Assembly (NCBI RefSeq): GCF_011100465.1
Contig: NZ_CP049740.1
Location: forward strand, 2,038,001 to 2,102,000
DNA: 64,000 bases
Origin: Jeotgalibaca arthritidis
GTDB taxonomy: Bacteria; Bacillota; Bacilli; Lactobacillales; Aerococcaceae
Direction: 5' to 3'
The position numbers and the translations under genes are program-made. This document shows, piece by piece, positions 52,916-63,112 of this stretch. The stretch's first letter is position 1. Each line of letters opens with the position of its first letter. The notes below the pieces were generated by a model, which worked only from the letters and a program-made list of their open reading frames with translations, searched no databases and was not told the origin of the DNA.

Positions 52916-52929
52916 CATGTATTCATATA

Positions 52930-55506
52930 TTAACCAGCAGGCTCGGTTGGAGCAGGTTGACTGCTAGATTCCTCTGGAGCTGGGTTTGCTGGAGGAGTTG
53001 ACTCATCAGGTTTTGATTCTTCAACACTTGAAGCCGGTTCTGAGGAAGTTTCTGCTTGAGAACTTGAAGACTGGCTTTCGCTTGAAGATTCTTCAGGTTT
53101 CTCCTCTTCTTTTTCTTCCTCTTTTTCCTCTTCAATCTTTATAGTAATAGTCGCAGCAGGTGAGTTGTTAGAACCAACTTTGGCGATCAAGCTAATGGCA
53201 ATATCTCCTGGCTGAGGATTTTTAATAACAATTTTTGTTTCGGTTGTCGTTTGACTTTGTCCACCAGCCGTAACAGTAAACTGTGGCGTACGGTTATCTT
53301 CAGCTGTTAGTTTATAAGCATCCCATGAAATAGTTAATTCTTTTTTATCCTTACCGTAAGAGGCTTTTAACCCAGTAGGTGCGGTTAGCTTCTCACCATA
53401 TTTTTTAGAAACTTGAGTAGGCTCAAACCCTTTGACAAATAATTCTGTAATCGTCATATTTGAAGGGGTGTTTGGACCAGGTTTCATAACTGGATTCGAG
53501 AATTTTTCCATAGTTGCTTCTACCACTGAATCAGGTCTCGTCCAATCTTCATACGGTAAATCTTGCGAAACGTAACTCATTAATTCACTGTAAATATAAC
53601 GGGTAATTTTTCGTGTTTCATAATCAAGGTAATTGCCGTATTCCAGTGGTTGAGCGTACCCCAGCCAAACTGCTATTGAGTGACTTGGTGTATAACCAAC
53701 AAACCAAGAATCTTTCCCAATATTATCTACGCCAACGCCGCCAACGGAATCTAACTCACTTTCCAAGTAGTCAGTTGTGCCTGTTTTTCCAGCATGTACT
53801 AGACCACTAATGTCGGCTTCAGGAGCGCTTTGTGGAATAACATCTTTCAGCATATCTGTTACCATATAAGCTGTTGAGTCCTTCATCGCTTCTGTTCCTG
53901 ATGATTGGAACTCAAATGTTTCGCCGTCAGATGCTGTTACGGATTGAACGGTATATGGCTCATAATAAGTACCACCATTTGCAAAGGCACCATAAGCAGC
54001 AGCTAGATTAACATTTGAAATTTCTCCACCAATGGCATTTGAATCCACTAGTTCCTGTTGATTACCATTATAAATTTTGATGCCTAGGCGATTTAAAAAG
54101 GAATTAGCATTGTCGAAGCCAACTTCTTGAAGAAGTTTTGCTGCAGGCACGTTTCTAGAATCGACTAAAGATTCTCTGATTGTCATATCGCCCTTAAACA
54201 GTCTATCGTAGTTATAGAGCTCAACACCATCAGAAGGGTAAGTCCATCTTTCATCGACTATCAGGCTACCAGTTGAATAGTTTAAGTATTCTATCGCCGG
54301 TGCAAAATCAATCAACGGCTTGATGGTTGATCCGACACTTCGAATCGTTTGATTAGCGTAGTTAACGGCTAATTGATTATTAATTTTCCGATTCCCAATA
54401 ACGGCATTAATGGCACCTGTATTAACATCAACCATAGTGGCCGCTGTTTGCAGTTCGTCATCTGGGAAAGTAATGTAGTCATCGGAGTTAACAATATCAT
54501 ATAAGCGTTGTTGTGCATCTAAATCTAAATTCGTTTGAACAACTAAACCACCCATTTCAACATCTAAACCTGTTTTTTCTCTTACCTCGTCCATAACAAG
54601 TTGAATGTATGCATCGACGACTAAAGAAAGATCAGTATCGTTTGAGTGATCAACAAGACCATCCGCTACTGATATGCTCATTGCTTCTTGCGCTTCAGCT
54701 TGGGTTATTTTCTCATTTTCAACCATCATATATAAAACAAGGTCGCGTCTTTCTGTTGTTTCTTCAGGATTAAGGTAAGGATCATAGAAAGAAGGCGCTT
54801 GTGGCATACCTGCTAAAATGGCAGCTTCACTTAAATTAATCTCACTTAGTTCTTTTCCAAAATAATATTCAGCAGCAGTTCCCATACCGTAGACATTGTT
54901 TGCCATATAAACCTTATTGATATAGAGCGCTAAAATTTCATCTTTATTTAATTCTTTTTCTAATTGAATGGACATCCACGCCTCTTGGGCTTTCCGTTCA
55001 AGGGTTTGATCTTCTTCAGAAGTAGAGAAGTAAGCTAGTTTAATTAACTGCTGAGTAATCGTACTTCCACCCTGAGAAATGCCGCCACCGCGAACGTTAG
55101 CTATCAATGCTCCGGCTATTCGAATCGGATCGACACCAATGTGGCTATAAAAGCGTTGATCTTCAATAGAAATAATCGCATCTGCTAAGACTTGAGGAAT
55201 ATCTTCCATATCAACTAATTCTTGGTTTTGTGATCCAGCCCCAATTTCAATAAAGACATCACCATCTATATCAAGTAATTGTGATGGAATAGTATCAACT
55301 AATTCATCACGATTTATTTCTGGTGAGTTTGATGCATAATAGAAGAAAAGGCCTGCTCCTGATAAAAGACCAATAAAACCAATGGCAATTAATCCGAGGA
55401 ATAGTTTCTTCCATAATCCTTTTTTATTCTTTTTTACCGTCTTTTTTCTGCCTTTAGGTTGCTTTTTTTGACTTCTAGAGACTCTTGTTTGCCCATTATT
55501 TGGCAT
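52930..55506 (-). CDS. ponA: Class A penicillin-binding protein PBP1A
   Basis: This 858-residue bifunctional enzyme polymerises and cross-links peptidoglycan. In order: basic cytoplasmic N-terminus (1-32), membrane anchor (about 34-57), GT51 glycosyltransferase with catalytic E115 (EDQRFYSHIG) and GGSTITQQ; transpeptidase with S393-x-x-K396, S450-x-N452 and K574-T-G576; a fibronectin-like domain (about 690-770); and a low-complexity Glu/Lys then Ser/Glu/Pro tail (about 775-858). recU lies just upstream and overlaps the start by 11 bases. The gene runs against dnaD, with terminators on both sides of the junction. Confidence 0.95.
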   Translation of the reverse strand: MPNNGQTRVSRSQKKQPKGRKKTVKKNKKGLWKKLFLGLIAIGFIGLLSGAGLFFYYASNSPEINRDELVDTIPSQLLDIDGDVFIEIGAGSQNQELVDMEDIPQVLADAIISIEDQRFYSHIGVDPIRIAGALIANVRGGGISQGGSTITQQLIKLAYFSTSEEDQTLERKAQEAWMSIQLEKELNKDEILALYINKVYMANNVYGMGTAAEYYFGKELSEINLSEAAILAGMPQAPSFYDPYLNPEETTERRDLVLYMMVENEKITQAEAQEAMSISVADGLVDHSNDTDLSLVVDAYIQLVMDEVREKTGLDVEMGGLVVQTNLDLDAQQRLYDIVNSDDYITFPDDELQTAATMVDVNTGAINAVIGNRKINNQLAVNYANQTIRSVGSTIKPLIDFAPAIEYLNYSTGSLIVDERWTYPSDGVELYNYDRLFKGDMTIRESLVDSRNVPAAKLLQEVGFDNANSFLNRLGIKIYNGNQQELVDSNAIGGEISNVNLAAAYGAFANGGTYYEPYTVQSVTASDGETFEFQSSGTEAMKDSTAYMVTDMLKDVIPQSAPEADISGLVHAGKTGTTDYLESELDSVGGVGVDNIGKDSWFVGYTPSHSIAVWLGYAQPLEYGNYLDYETRKITRYIYSELMSYVSQDLPYEDWTRPDSVVEATMEKFSNPVMKPGPNTPSNMTITELFVKGFEPTQVSKKYGEKLTAPTGLKASYGKDKKELTISWDAYKLTAEDNRTPQFTVTAGGQSQTTTETKIVIKNPQPGDIAISLIAKVGSNNSPAATITIKIEEEKEEEKEEEKPEESSSESQSSSSQAETSSEPASSVEESKPDESTPPANPAPEESSSQPAPTEPAG

Positions 55507-56128
55507 GTTGATTCACCTCTGTTTTCTTTTTGATAATATCATCAACAACTTTTAGATAATCGAGGATGGGTTGGTAGCCGTATGAAATTTCATAGCCATA
55601 TTCCTCTATAAACGACAGGGGAATGGATTTACGACCATCAGCTTTATGTTGATTGGACCAAAACTCTGATAAAAAGTGGCTTTCTAATAGAAAAACACGA
55701 TTTAATTCAGAAAAACGAATCATGACAAAACAAATCCCGCCTTGTTTTTGACAGTGGTCCATATGAATAATTTGATGGTCATGGACGTTTTTGAGGGGAA
55801 AAGATTGCTTGTTGCGTGTTTCCTTAGCCTCAAAATCAATATAAAAACCACGATAAATGCCATTAAAGTCAGTTGTTGATGATTGCCGATAATAAGCTTC
55901 TTTAATGACCGCAGCACTTCTCTTTGGATAATCCACTTTGACAACTTGGATAGGCGTTGGCTTTTTGTGAATGACCGCCACTTGTCGCTCCAAGTAAAAC
56001 GTATTTGATTGTGTGATTTCTTCCTCCAATGTCATCCCGCGCTTGCCATATTGGACAGGGCGATCTGCTTTTGTTTTCTTTGAAGAAGGTTGGTTGTTTA
56101 TATACGTTTTTCCATTTGGATAGTTCAT
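55496..56128 (-). CDS. recU: Holliday junction resolvase RecU
   Basis: This 210-residue protein is the Gram-positive Holliday junction nuclease. The conserved catalytic region reads DFNGIYRGFYIDFEAKET (D, then D-F-E-A-K), with KNVHDHQIIHM following. The N-terminal disordered tail (1-30) is basic, with GKRGMTLEEEI beginning the fold. It works downstream of RecA and RuvAB, both in this window, and takes the place of RuvC. It is the first gene of a recU-ponA operon, as in B. subtilis. The Shine-Dalgarno AGGAAGTG on the minus strand precedes the ATG. Confidence 0.93.
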   Translation of the reverse strand: MNYPNGKTYINNQPSSKKTKADRPVQYGKRGMTLEEEITQSNTFYLERQVAVIHKKPTPIQVVKVDYPKRSAAVIKEAYYRQSSTTDFNGIYRGFYIDFEAKETRNKQSFPLKNVHDHQIIHMDHCQKQGGICFVMIRFSELNRVFLLESHFLSEFWSNQHKADGRKSIPLSFIEEYGYEISYGYQPILDYLKVVDDIIKKKTEVNQHAK

Positions 56129-56300
56129 TATTTCTCACTTCCTCTATTGAATTGTAGCAATATTTTTTAGAAATGGGTAAATAAATCGTTTAAAGTTTTT
56201 CTAATTTTTTATTTAGCCCTAGTATATAGTCAATTCTGTAAGATTTTACCACCAATTTCTTATTTTTCAAGTTTCCTCACAAATGCGCAGGGTTTTTTTA

Positions 56301-56329
56301 TTTACAATAAAGCGTTTCTAGTGTACACT
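56301..56329 (+). promoter_or_regulatory. tig promoter
   Basis: TTTACA (56301-56306), a 17-base spacer and TACACT (56324-56329), with TG two bases before the hexamer. It lies in the 260-base gap that separates recU and tig. Confidence 0.65.
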
Positions 56330-56339
56330 GGCTTAGTAT

Positions 56340-56358
56340 GCAATGGTTGGACCATTGC
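56340..56358 (+). other. Palindrome in the tig leader
   Basis: GCAATGGT (56340-56347) and ACCATTGC (56351-56358) are perfect arms with a 3-base spacer. They lie about 5-25 bases after the predicted transcript start and 30 bases before the tig ATG. Confidence 0.5.
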
Positions 56359-56388
56359 GAAAAATGATAGATTTTTGGAGGAAAGATA

Positions 56389-57669
56389 ATGACTGCAAAT
56401 TGGGAAAAAACAGGCACTAATGAAGGTGTCCTAACATTTGAAATACCTGCAGAAACAATTAAAACTGAAATGGATAACGTATTTAACCGTGTTAAAAAGA
56501 ACATTTCTGTTGCTGGATTTAGAAAAGGAAAAATTCCTCGTCACGTATTTAACAAACAATACGGCGAAGAATCATTATACGAAGATGCATTGAATGCTGC
56601 TCTACCAGTTGCTTATGAAGCTGCTGTTAAAGAAGCAGGAATTGATCCAGTTGCTCAACCAAAGATTGATATTAAGAGCATGGAAAAAGGCGAAGCTTGG
56701 GTTATGACAGCGGAAGTTACTGTAAAACCAGAAGTTAAACTAGGCGAATACAAAAACTTAACAGTTGAGAAACAAGATCGCGAAGTATCAGATGCAGATG
56801 TTGAAGATGCATTGAAACAACGCCAAGAACGTCATGCTGAATTAGTATTGAAAGAAGATGCAGCAGCAGAAGGCGATACAGTTGTTATCGACTACGAAGG
56901 ATTCATAGGTGAAGAGGCGTTTGAAGGTGGAAAAGACCAAAACCATTCACTAGAATTAGGTTCTAACTCATTTATTCCAGGATTTGAAGAACAATTAGTT
57001 GGCTCAAAAGCTGGCGACGCAAAAGATGTTGTTCTAACATTCCCTGAAGAATACCATGCAGCTGATTTAGCTGGTAAAGAAGCAACATTCAAAGTTGTTG
57101 TTCACGAAGTTAAAACAAAAGAATTACCAACTCTAGACGATGAATTCGCTAAAGACTTAGACGACGAAGTTGAATCTTTGGATGAATTAAAAGCTAAAAT
57201 TCGTAAAGAATTAGAAGAAAGCAAAAATGCTGTAGCTGACGAAGTTGTTCAAGAAGCAGCAATCCGTCAAGCAGTTGATAATGCAGAAGTTGTTGAATTA
57301 CCACACGTAATGGTTCATGACGAAGTTCACCGCCAAATGGATCTATTCTTGAACGATATGCAACGTCAAGGTATTTCACCAGAAATGTACTACCAAATTA
57401 CTGGTACAACTGAACAAGACCTTCACAAACAAATGGAACAAGATGCTGATGTTCGTACAAAAACAACACTAGTTCTTGAAGCTATTATCAAAGCAGAAGG
57501 CCTTGAAGTAACTGAAGAAGAAATTAACGAAGAAATCGCAACACTAGCTACACAATACAACATGGATGTTAAACGTGTTCGTTCATTAATCAATGACGAT
57601 ATGTTAACAAACGATATCCAAATGAAGAAAGCTATGACTTTGATTACTGATTCTTCAGTAGAAGCATAA
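56389..57669 (+). CDS. tig: Trigger factor
   Basis: This 426-residue ribosome-associated chaperone has the N-terminal ribosome-binding signature [12 protein letters not shown] (about 46-57), a FKBP-like prolyl isomerase domain (about 150-245, with [17 protein letters not shown], quoted in part: DYEGFIG) and a long helical C-terminal chaperone region (about 250-426). It folds nascent chains. Codon use is strongly biased, in line with high expression. It has its own promoter and terminator. clpX follows, as in most Firmicutes. Confidence 0.98.
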   Translation: MTANWEKTGTNEGVLTFEIPAETIKTEMDNVFNRVKKNISVAGFRKGKIPRHVFNKQYGEESLYEDALNAALPVAYEAAVKEAGIDPVAQPKIDIKSMEKGEAWVMTAEVTVKPEVKLGEYKNLTVEKQDREVSDADVEDALKQRQERHAELVLKEDAAAEGDTVVIDYEGFIGEEAFEGGKDQNHSLELGSNSFIPGFEEQLVGSKAGDAKDVVLTFPEEYHAADLAGKEATFKVVVHEVKTKELPTLDDEFAKDLDDEVESLDELKAKIRKELEESKNAVADEVVQEAAIRQAVDNAEVVELPHVMVHDEVHRQMDLFLNDMQRQGISPEMYYQITGTTEQDLHKQMEQDADVRTKTTLVLEAIIKAEGLEVTEEEINEEIATLATQYNMDVKRVRSLINDDMLTNDIQMKKAMTLITDSSVEA

Positions 57670-57684
57670 TTCGCTTGATTTTAT

Positions 57685-57724
57685 AAAGAGACATCTGCCG
57701 CAAGCAATGTCTCTTTATTTTTTT
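57685..57724 (+). terminator. Intrinsic terminator after tig
   Basis: Perfect arms AAAGAGACAT (57685-57694) and ATGTCTCTTT (57707-57716), then a T-rich tract. Confidence 0.92.
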
Positions 57725-57744
57725 GAGAAAGATAAACAGATTAT

Positions 57745-57825
57745 TTGTGATTTGACTAATATGTGTTAAGATAAAGTGCATTATAAAAAAGCTTGACTAT
57801 CTACTTTTAGCTTTTATGGTAAAAT
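57745..57825 (+). promoter_or_regulatory. Two candidate clpX promoters
   Basis: First: TTGTGA (57745-57750), 16-base spacer, TAAGAT (57767-57772). Second: extended -10 TGG-TAAAAT (hexamer 57820-57825), 50 bases before the start. No CtsR-type operator is visible. Confidence 0.5.
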
Positions 57826-57874
57826 AGAAGTATCAAGTTGAAATGACATACATCAGTTAGAAAGGGGAATGCAT

Positions 57875-59116
57875 ATGTTCCGAGATGATGGCACAAGCAT
57901 TCATTGTTCCTTTTGCGGAAAATCGTCTGACCAAGTAAAGAAAATTATTGCTGGTCCAGATGTATACATTTGTAACGAATGTATCGATTTGTGCAAGGAA
58001 ATTATGGAAGAAGAAATCTACAGCAACGAAACAGTAGAATTCGGTGACGTACCTAAACCACAAGAAATTCGTCATATTTTAAGCGAATATGTAATTGGAC
58101 AGGATAGTGCTAAAAAATCATTATCTGTTGCTGTTTATAATCATTACAAACGAATCACTCAAATGGCTAATCAAAAAGATGGTGAAGTAGAATTACAAAA
58201 GAGTAATATCTGTCTCATCGGACCAACAGGATCAGGTAAAACCTTCCTAGGTCAAACGCTAGCACGTATTTTAGATGTTCCATTTGCGATTGCAGATGCG
58301 ACAAGTTTAACAGAAGCAGGTTATGTGGGAGAAGACGTTGAAAACATCTTACTCAAACTCCTTCAAGCAGCAGACTACGATGTCGAACGCGCACAACGTG
58401 GCATTATTTATATTGATGAAATTGACAAGATTGCCCGTAAAGGTGAAAATGTATCGATTACACGCGATGTAAGTGGTGAAGGCGTACAGCAAGCTTTACT
58501 GAAAATTCTTGAAGGTACAGTAGCAAATGTTCCACCTCAAGGCGGTCGTAAACACCCACATCAAGAATTTATTCAATTCGACACAACTAATATTCTATTT
58601 ATTGTTGGTGGTGCTTTTGATGGCGTTGAAACGATTGTAAAAGAAAGACTTGGCGAAAAAGTTATTGGCTTTAATTCTGCTAAAGCAAAAGAAGAAAGCG
58701 ACAAGAGCTTGATGCAACAAATTATTCCAGAAGACTTATTAAAATTCGGTTTAATACCTGAATTTATCGGTCGTTTGCCAATTATGGCTGCTTTGGAAAA
58801 ATTAACAGAAAGCGACCTTGTAAGAATTTTAACTGAGCCAAAGAACGCTTTAGTCAAACAATACCAAAAATTACTTGAATTAGATGGCGTGACGCTTGAA
58901 TTCGAGGAGGCAGCACTTGAAGGGATTGCTAAAAAAGCAATCGAGCGTAATACAGGTGCACGTGGCCTTCGTTCGATTATTGAAAATGTCATGCTAGATA
59001 TTATGTATGAAATCCCAAGTCGTGATGAAATTACGAAGGTAATCATTACAAAAGACATTATCGAAGGTCAAGGTAAACCACTTCTTTACGGAGAAGACCA
59101 ACGATTAATTAGTTAA
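57875..59116 (+). CDS. clpX: ATP-dependent protease ATP-binding subunit ClpX
   Basis: This 413-residue AAA+ unfoldase has the N-terminal zinc-binding domain (CSFC and, 19 residues later, CNEC, residues about 11-36), Walker [12 protein letters not shown], Walker [12 protein letters not shown] and the sensor and C-terminal regions. It recognises substrates and feeds them to ClpP, which is not in this window. The start ATG 57875 lies 7 bases after AAAGGGG; the ATG at 57869 is too close to it. It precedes ysxC, with the lon gene found between them in B. subtilis missing here. Confidence 0.98.
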   Translation: MFRDDGTSIHCSFCGKSSDQVKKIIAGPDVYICNECIDLCKEIMEEEIYSNETVEFGDVPKPQEIRHILSEYVIGQDSAKKSLSVAVYNHYKRITQMANQKDGEVELQKSNICLIGPTGSGKTFLGQTLARILDVPFAIADATSLTEAGYVGEDVENILLKLLQAADYDVERAQRGIIYIDEIDKIARKGENVSITRDVSGEGVQQALLKILEGTVANVPPQGGRKHPHQEFIQFDTTNILFIVGGAFDGVETIVKERLGEKVIGFNSAKAKEESDKSLMQQIIPEDLLKFGLIPEFIGRLPIMAALEKLTESDLVRILTEPKNALVKQYQKLLELDGVTLEFEEAALEGIAKKAIERNTGARGLRSIIENVMLDIMYEIPSRDEITKVIITKDIIEGQGKPLLYGEDQRLIS

Positions 59117-59127
59117 TAAAGATAGGA

Positions 59128-59167
59128 GAACCAATGTATAGGACTAAACCCCGTACATTGGTTCTTT
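59128..59167 (+). terminator. Hairpin terminator between clpX and ysxC
   Basis: Perfect 11-base arms GAACCAATGTA (59128-59138) and TACATTGGTTC (59154-59164) with a 15-base loop. The following T-run is short, so some read-through into ysxC is likely. Confidence 0.7.
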
Positions 59168-59192
59168 ATGCCATGAAAAGGAAGTGATAGTT

Positions 59193-59777
59193 ATGCAAGT
59201 AACAAAAGCAGATATGATTATTAGTGCCGTTAGTCCGAAACAATACCCAGATACAGGATTGGTAGAATTCGCCCTAGCAGGACGTTCAAATGTTGGGAAA
59301 TCATCATTTATCAATAAAATGATTCGTAGAAAAGCACTTGCTCGTACATCAAGTAAACCAGGGAAGACACAAACATTAAACTACTATTTAATCAATGAGA
59401 CCTTTTATTTTGTTGATGTGCCGGGTTACGGCTATGCAAAAGTTTCTAAAACTGAGCGTGAAAAATGGGGCGAGATGTTAGAAACTTACTTTACACAACG
59501 TGAAACATTACGTCACGTGTTCTTAATGGTTGATTTTCGTCATCCTCCAACAGCTGATGATATTCAAATGAAAGATTTTATTGAATATTACGGCATTCCT
59601 TACACGGTTATTGCTACTAAAGCAGATAAAATTCCACGCGGAAAATGGAATCAACATTTTTCACGGACTAAAAAAGCATTGAATTTAGCAAGTGATCAAG
59701 ATTTAATTGTCTTTTCATCTGAAACTGGCGAAGGAAAAGACAAAGCATGGGGTGTTATCCAGAAATATTTAGCATAG
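59193..59777 (+). CDS. ysxC: Ribosome biogenesis GTPase YsxC/YihA (EngB)
   Basis: This 194-residue small GTPase has G1 [11 protein letters not shown]3 DVPGYG and G4 TKAD. It acts in late 50S subunit assembly. The start ATG 59193 gives the family N-terminus; GGAAGTGA lies 6 bases upstream. The in-frame GTG at 59184 overlaps that Shine-Dalgarno. clpX-ysxC is the common order in Lactobacillales, which lack lon at this site. Confidence 0.95.
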   Translation: MQVTKADMIISAVSPKQYPDTGLVEFALAGRSNVGKSSFINKMIRRKALARTSSKPGKTQTLNYYLINETFYFVDVPGYGYAKVSKTEREKWGEMLETYFTQRETLRHVFLMVDFRHPPTADDIQMKDFIEYYGIPYTVIATKADKIPRGKWNQHFSRTKKALNLASDQDLIVFSSETGEGKDKAWGVIQKYLA

Positions 59778-59804
59778 AGTCGGCTAGAATGGAGGAGTCA
59801 AATC

Positions 59805-61073
59805 ATGAAACAAAAATCGGCAAATAAATTCAGATATACGAAAGAAGAACGTAGTTGGATTATGCAGGATTGGGCTAATTCTGCTTACTCTATTATGATT
59901 ACAACCGCAGTTTTTCCTTTATTTTTTAAGGCGGTCGCAAGTTCTGGCGGTCTCAGTGATGCGACCTCAACAGCTTACTGGGGCTACGCCAATGCGATTG
60001 GAACATTAATTGTATCTGTTTTAGCGCCTATACTAGGTGCGCTAGCTGATTATAAAAATCAACGGATGCCCATGTTTACTTTTTTCACATTGAGTGGGAT
60101 TATCGCAACTTTGGCATTTTCGTTTGCGCCAGAGGGAAGTTGGTTGTATCTGTTTATCTTCTATGTGATTTCCGCGATTGGTTTTTCTGGCGCAAATATC
60201 TTTTATGATGGTTCGATCATTGATGTTACGACCAACGATCGTATGGACAGGGTTTCTTCAGCTGGCTTTGGTTGGGGATATATTGGAAGTTCGATACCCT
60301 TTGTTATTTTTATTATTTTTCAATTGACGGGTATTTTACCGATTTCTCAGACCTTGTTAGTGAAATTAGGATTTGTGATGACCGCTATTTGGTGGTTTGT
60401 CTTTACGATTCCTTACTGGCGTCATGTTGAACAAAAGTCTTATATTCCTCGTGAGACTCAGCTCATTAAAAATAGTTTTAAACGGTTATGGGGAACATTG
60501 AAGGGGATTAAAGCTTATAAACAAGCTTTCTTATTCTTAATTGCTTACTTTTTCTATATCGATGGTGTGGGAACTATTTTTAAAATGGCTACGGCTATTG
60601 GGAGTGACATAGGACTATCTTCTAACGATTTAATTGTGGTTATGTTGGTTGTTCAGTTTGTTGCTTTTCCATTCTCCATATTGTATGGTGTCTTAGCAAA
60701 ACGCTTTGGCGCTAAAAATATGATTTTCGTCGGCATTGTGACTTATACCTTTATTTGTATTTATGCTTTGCAGTTGGATAGCTTAACAGCATTTATTATA
60801 TTAGGATTATTAGTAGGGACCGCTCAAGGTGGGGTACAATCGCTTAGTCGATCACTATTTGGCCAACTTATTCCAAAAGAGCGAGCGAATGAATTTTTTG
60901 GTTTTTATAATATTTTCGGAAAATTCGCAGCTGTAGTAGGACCCTTTTTAGTGGGGATTATCGCACAGTTAACTGGCAATTCCTTAGATGGGGTTTTTGC
61001 TCTTATTATTTTATTTATTATCGGTGGAATTTTATTGATGTTTGTTAAAATCCCTCAGGAAAATAGTATTTAA
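59805..61073 (+). CDS. MFS transporter of the Atg22/UMF1 (BtlA-like) family
   Basis: This 422-residue protein has about 12 hydrophobic segments. It matches the UMF1/vacuole-effluxer-like MFS group: the N-terminus WIMQDWANSAYSIMITTAVF, then ALADYKNQR, FYDGSIIDVT and the C-terminal half with GAKNMIFVG. Its substrate is unknown; amino acid or peptide efflux is a guess from the yeast Atg22 homologue. It lies between ysxC and dnaG, with a Shine-Dalgarno TGGAGG. The 27-base gap to ysxC suggests a shared transcript. Confidence 0.82.
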   Translation: MKQKSANKFRYTKEERSWIMQDWANSAYSIMITTAVFPLFFKAVASSGGLSDATSTAYWGYANAIGTLIVSVLAPILGALADYKNQRMPMFTFFTLSGIIATLAFSFAPEGSWLYLFIFYVISAIGFSGANIFYDGSIIDVTTNDRMDRVSSAGFGWGYIGSSIPFVIFIIFQLTGILPISQTLLVKLGFVMTAIWWFVFTIPYWRHVEQKSYIPRETQLIKNSFKRLWGTLKGIKAYKQAFLFLIAYFFYIDGVGTIFKMATAIGSDIGLSSNDLIVVMLVVQFVAFPFSILYGVLAKRFGAKNMIFVGIVTYTFICIYALQLDSLTAFIILGLLVGTAQGGVQSLSRSLFGQLIPKERANEFFGFYNIFGKFAAVVGPFLVGIIAQLTGNSLDGVFALIILFIIGGILLMFVKIPQENSI

Positions 61074-61078
61074 GCGAG

Positions 61079-61114
61079 AGGGCTGAGTATAACTCGGCCC
61101 TAATGCTTTTTCTA
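61079..61114 (+). terminator. Probable terminator after the MFS gene
   Basis: Arms AGGGCTGAGT (61079-61088) and ACTCGGCCCT (61092-61101) with one G-U pair, loop ATA, and TTTTT 5 bases later. Confidence 0.65.
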
Positions 61115-61126
61115 TGGTTCAACTGA

Positions 61127-61155
61127 TTGCTAATATTGGCGAAATTTGCTATAAT
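61127..61155 (+). promoter_or_regulatory. dnaG-rpoD promoter
   Basis: TTGCTA (61127-61132), a 17-base spacer and TATAAT (61150-61155), with TGC in the extended position. Confidence 0.75.
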
Positions 61156-61172
61156 ATAAGTTGTATTTTTAT

Positions 61173-61195
61173 GCCCAATTCAATTGCTATTGGGC
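61173..61195 (+). other. Hairpin in the dnaG leader
   Basis: Perfect 7-base arms GCCCAAT (61173-61179) and ATTGGGC (61189-61195), loop 9 bases, near the predicted 5' end of the dnaG-rpoD transcript. No T-run follows, so it is not a terminator. Confidence 0.5.
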
Positions 61196-61214
61196 GAGTA
61201 TGTGAGGTGATTCT

Positions 61215-63086
61215 ATGGCAACTCGAATACCTGAAGAAACAATTGACCAAATAAGAACAGAGACCAATATTGTTGATGTTGTGAGTCAATATGTTCAACT
61301 TAAAAAAAGAGGGAAAAACTACTTTGGCTTTTGTCCGTTTCATGATGAGCGAACGCCGTCTTTTTCTGTAACAGAAGAGAAACAGATTTTTCATTGTTTT
61401 AGTTGTGGGCAAGGTGGTAATGTTTTTCGTTTTCTAATGGAAGTTGAAGGGTTAGACTTTGTTGAATCAGTCAAACGAGCAGCAGAATTATCCGACCTCC
61501 AAGTTGATATTGCTATCGACAATCAACCGAAGACAGCTGTCCAAAATAAAAAAGAACAGCTCATTGCAATCCATGAAGCAGCGTCTGCCTACTACCATCA
61601 GATTTTGATGAATACAGTAACAGGAGAAAAAGCTCTCGAATATTTACTGGAACGTGGCTTTACGACTGAACTACTTGAAGAATTCCAAATTGGATTCTCA
61701 CCTCCAAATAAGACCACAACTTATCAAATTTTAAAACGAGATCGACATTCAGATGACTTATTAAGAGAAAGTGGCATTTTTTCAGAACGCAGTGATTCAG
61801 CAGAATTACTTGATCGCTTTGGCTCTAGAATTATCTTTCCGCTTAGAAATGAAAAGGGAAAAGTAGTCGCTTTTTCTGGACGTATTCTTCCTGGTGAAGA
61901 TGATTTCAATGATCAGAGTTTCCATGAAGCTAAATATTTAAACAGTCCTGAAACAGCGATATTCTCTAAACGCTACTTTCTCTTTAACCTAGATAAAGCC
62001 CGATCGCAAATGCGCAAAACTTCAGAAGTGGTGCTTTTTGAAGGCTATATGGATGTAATTTCAGCGTGGCAAGCAGGTGTGACGAATGGTGTTGCTTCTA
62101 TGGGGACAGCACTGACAGAAGAACAAATTAGAATTTTAAATAAAATTGTTGATTCGGTTACCATTGCCTATGACGGTGATCGTGCTGGAATGGAAGCAAC
62201 GAATAAGGCGATTGAGGGATTAGCTCAGGGCAACCGCTTTGAATTGGCTATTATTCCTTTGCCAAAAGGGATGGACCCTGATGACGTTATCCGTCAAAAG
62301 GGAGCTCAAGCTTTTCGAGATATCATCAATAATCAAAAAGAAACGGCCTTTCAATTCCAATCACGCTTTTTAAAAACAAAACTCAATCTCGATACAGAGG
62401 CAAATCGCCTACAGTATTTAGAAGAAGTATTGAAGCGTTTAGTCCATGTTGATTCGATTATTGAACGAGAAATGCATTTAACGGACTTAGCAAGTGAATT
62501 TAAACTTGACTTAGCGGTTCTTAAAAAACAGCTCCAAGATTATCAGACAGGTTATTTGAATCAACAAAAAGACCAAACTAAGAAGAAAACGCAAGACAGA
62601 CGAGCACCTATTTCAACTGAATCAATGAGCGTCAAACAAAAGCTAACACCTTTGCAGATTTCAGAACGTCAGTTGATGTATCGACTTTTTCATTATGAAG
62701 AGGCTTGGCATTATTTAAAGGAATTAACGACAGATTTTAACTTTGTCAGTGAATCGCTACAGACGATTTATTTGCTTTATGATGCGTTTTACCAAGAAAG
62801 TGGGCAAGTCGGTCAAATCGATCGCTTTTTAGATCGGATTAAGGATCAACACTTAGTCACCACGATTATTGAAATAGAGATGATTGATCTTCAATCGGAT
62901 GTCTCTAGTCAAGAAATCAGTGATATAGTCACGATTATTTGTTCAAAGTCTCCTTTAGAGACACAACTTGAACAAAAGAAACGGGCGATGGCAGAAGCCA
63001 CACGCCAACAAGATAAAGACCAAGCCATGCGCTTGTTGGAAGACATTGTCAATCTAACAAGAGAGCTAAAGCTTGTTAAGAAATAA
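61215..63086 (+). CDS. dnaG: DNA primase
   Basis: This 623-residue primase has the N-terminal CHC2 zinc ribbon ([11 protein letters not shown], then CFSCGQGG), the catalytic core (about 120-330) with the TOPRIM motif [11 protein letters not shown] and [10 protein letters not shown], and the C-terminal helicase-binding domain (about 475-620). It makes RNA primers at the replication fork. The Shine-Dalgarno TGAGGTGA precedes the ATG. rpoD follows 26 bases later; the macromolecular synthesis operon lacks rpsU here. Confidence 0.97.
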   Translation: MATRIPEETIDQIRTETNIVDVVSQYVQLKKRGKNYFGFCPFHDERTPSFSVTEEKQIFHCFSCGQGGNVFRFLMEVEGLDFVESVKRAAELSDLQVDIAIDNQPKTAVQNKKEQLIAIHEAASAYYHQILMNTVTGEKALEYLLERGFTTELLEEFQIGFSPPNKTTTYQILKRDRHSDDLLRESGIFSERSDSAELLDRFGSRIIFPLRNEKGKVVAFSGRILPGEDDFNDQSFHEAKYLNSPETAIFSKRYFLFNLDKARSQMRKTSEVVLFEGYMDVISAWQAGVTNGVASMGTALTEEQIRILNKIVDSVTIAYDGDRAGMEATNKAIEGLAQGNRFELAIIPLPKGMDPDDVIRQKGAQAFRDIINNQKETAFQFQSRFLKTKLNLDTEANRLQYLEEVLKRLVHVDSIIEREMHLTDLASEFKLDLAVLKKQLQDYQTGYLNQQKDQTKKKTQDRRAPISTESMSVKQKLTPLQISERQLMYRLFHYEEAWHYLKELTTDFNFVSESLQTIYLLYDAFYQESGQVGQIDRFLDRIKDQHLVTTIIEIEMIDLQSDVSSQEISDIVTIICSKSPLETQLEQKKRAMAEATRQQDKDQAMRLLEDIVNLTRELKLVKK

Positions 63087-63112
63087 TCCGTATTGAAATG
63101 GAGGAATTTTTT

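Noticed and set aside
58573-59058. 161-codon open frame on the minus strand within clpX
   Set aside because: It lies wholly antisense to the conserved clpX coding region and has no family resemblance; an open frame by codon composition.
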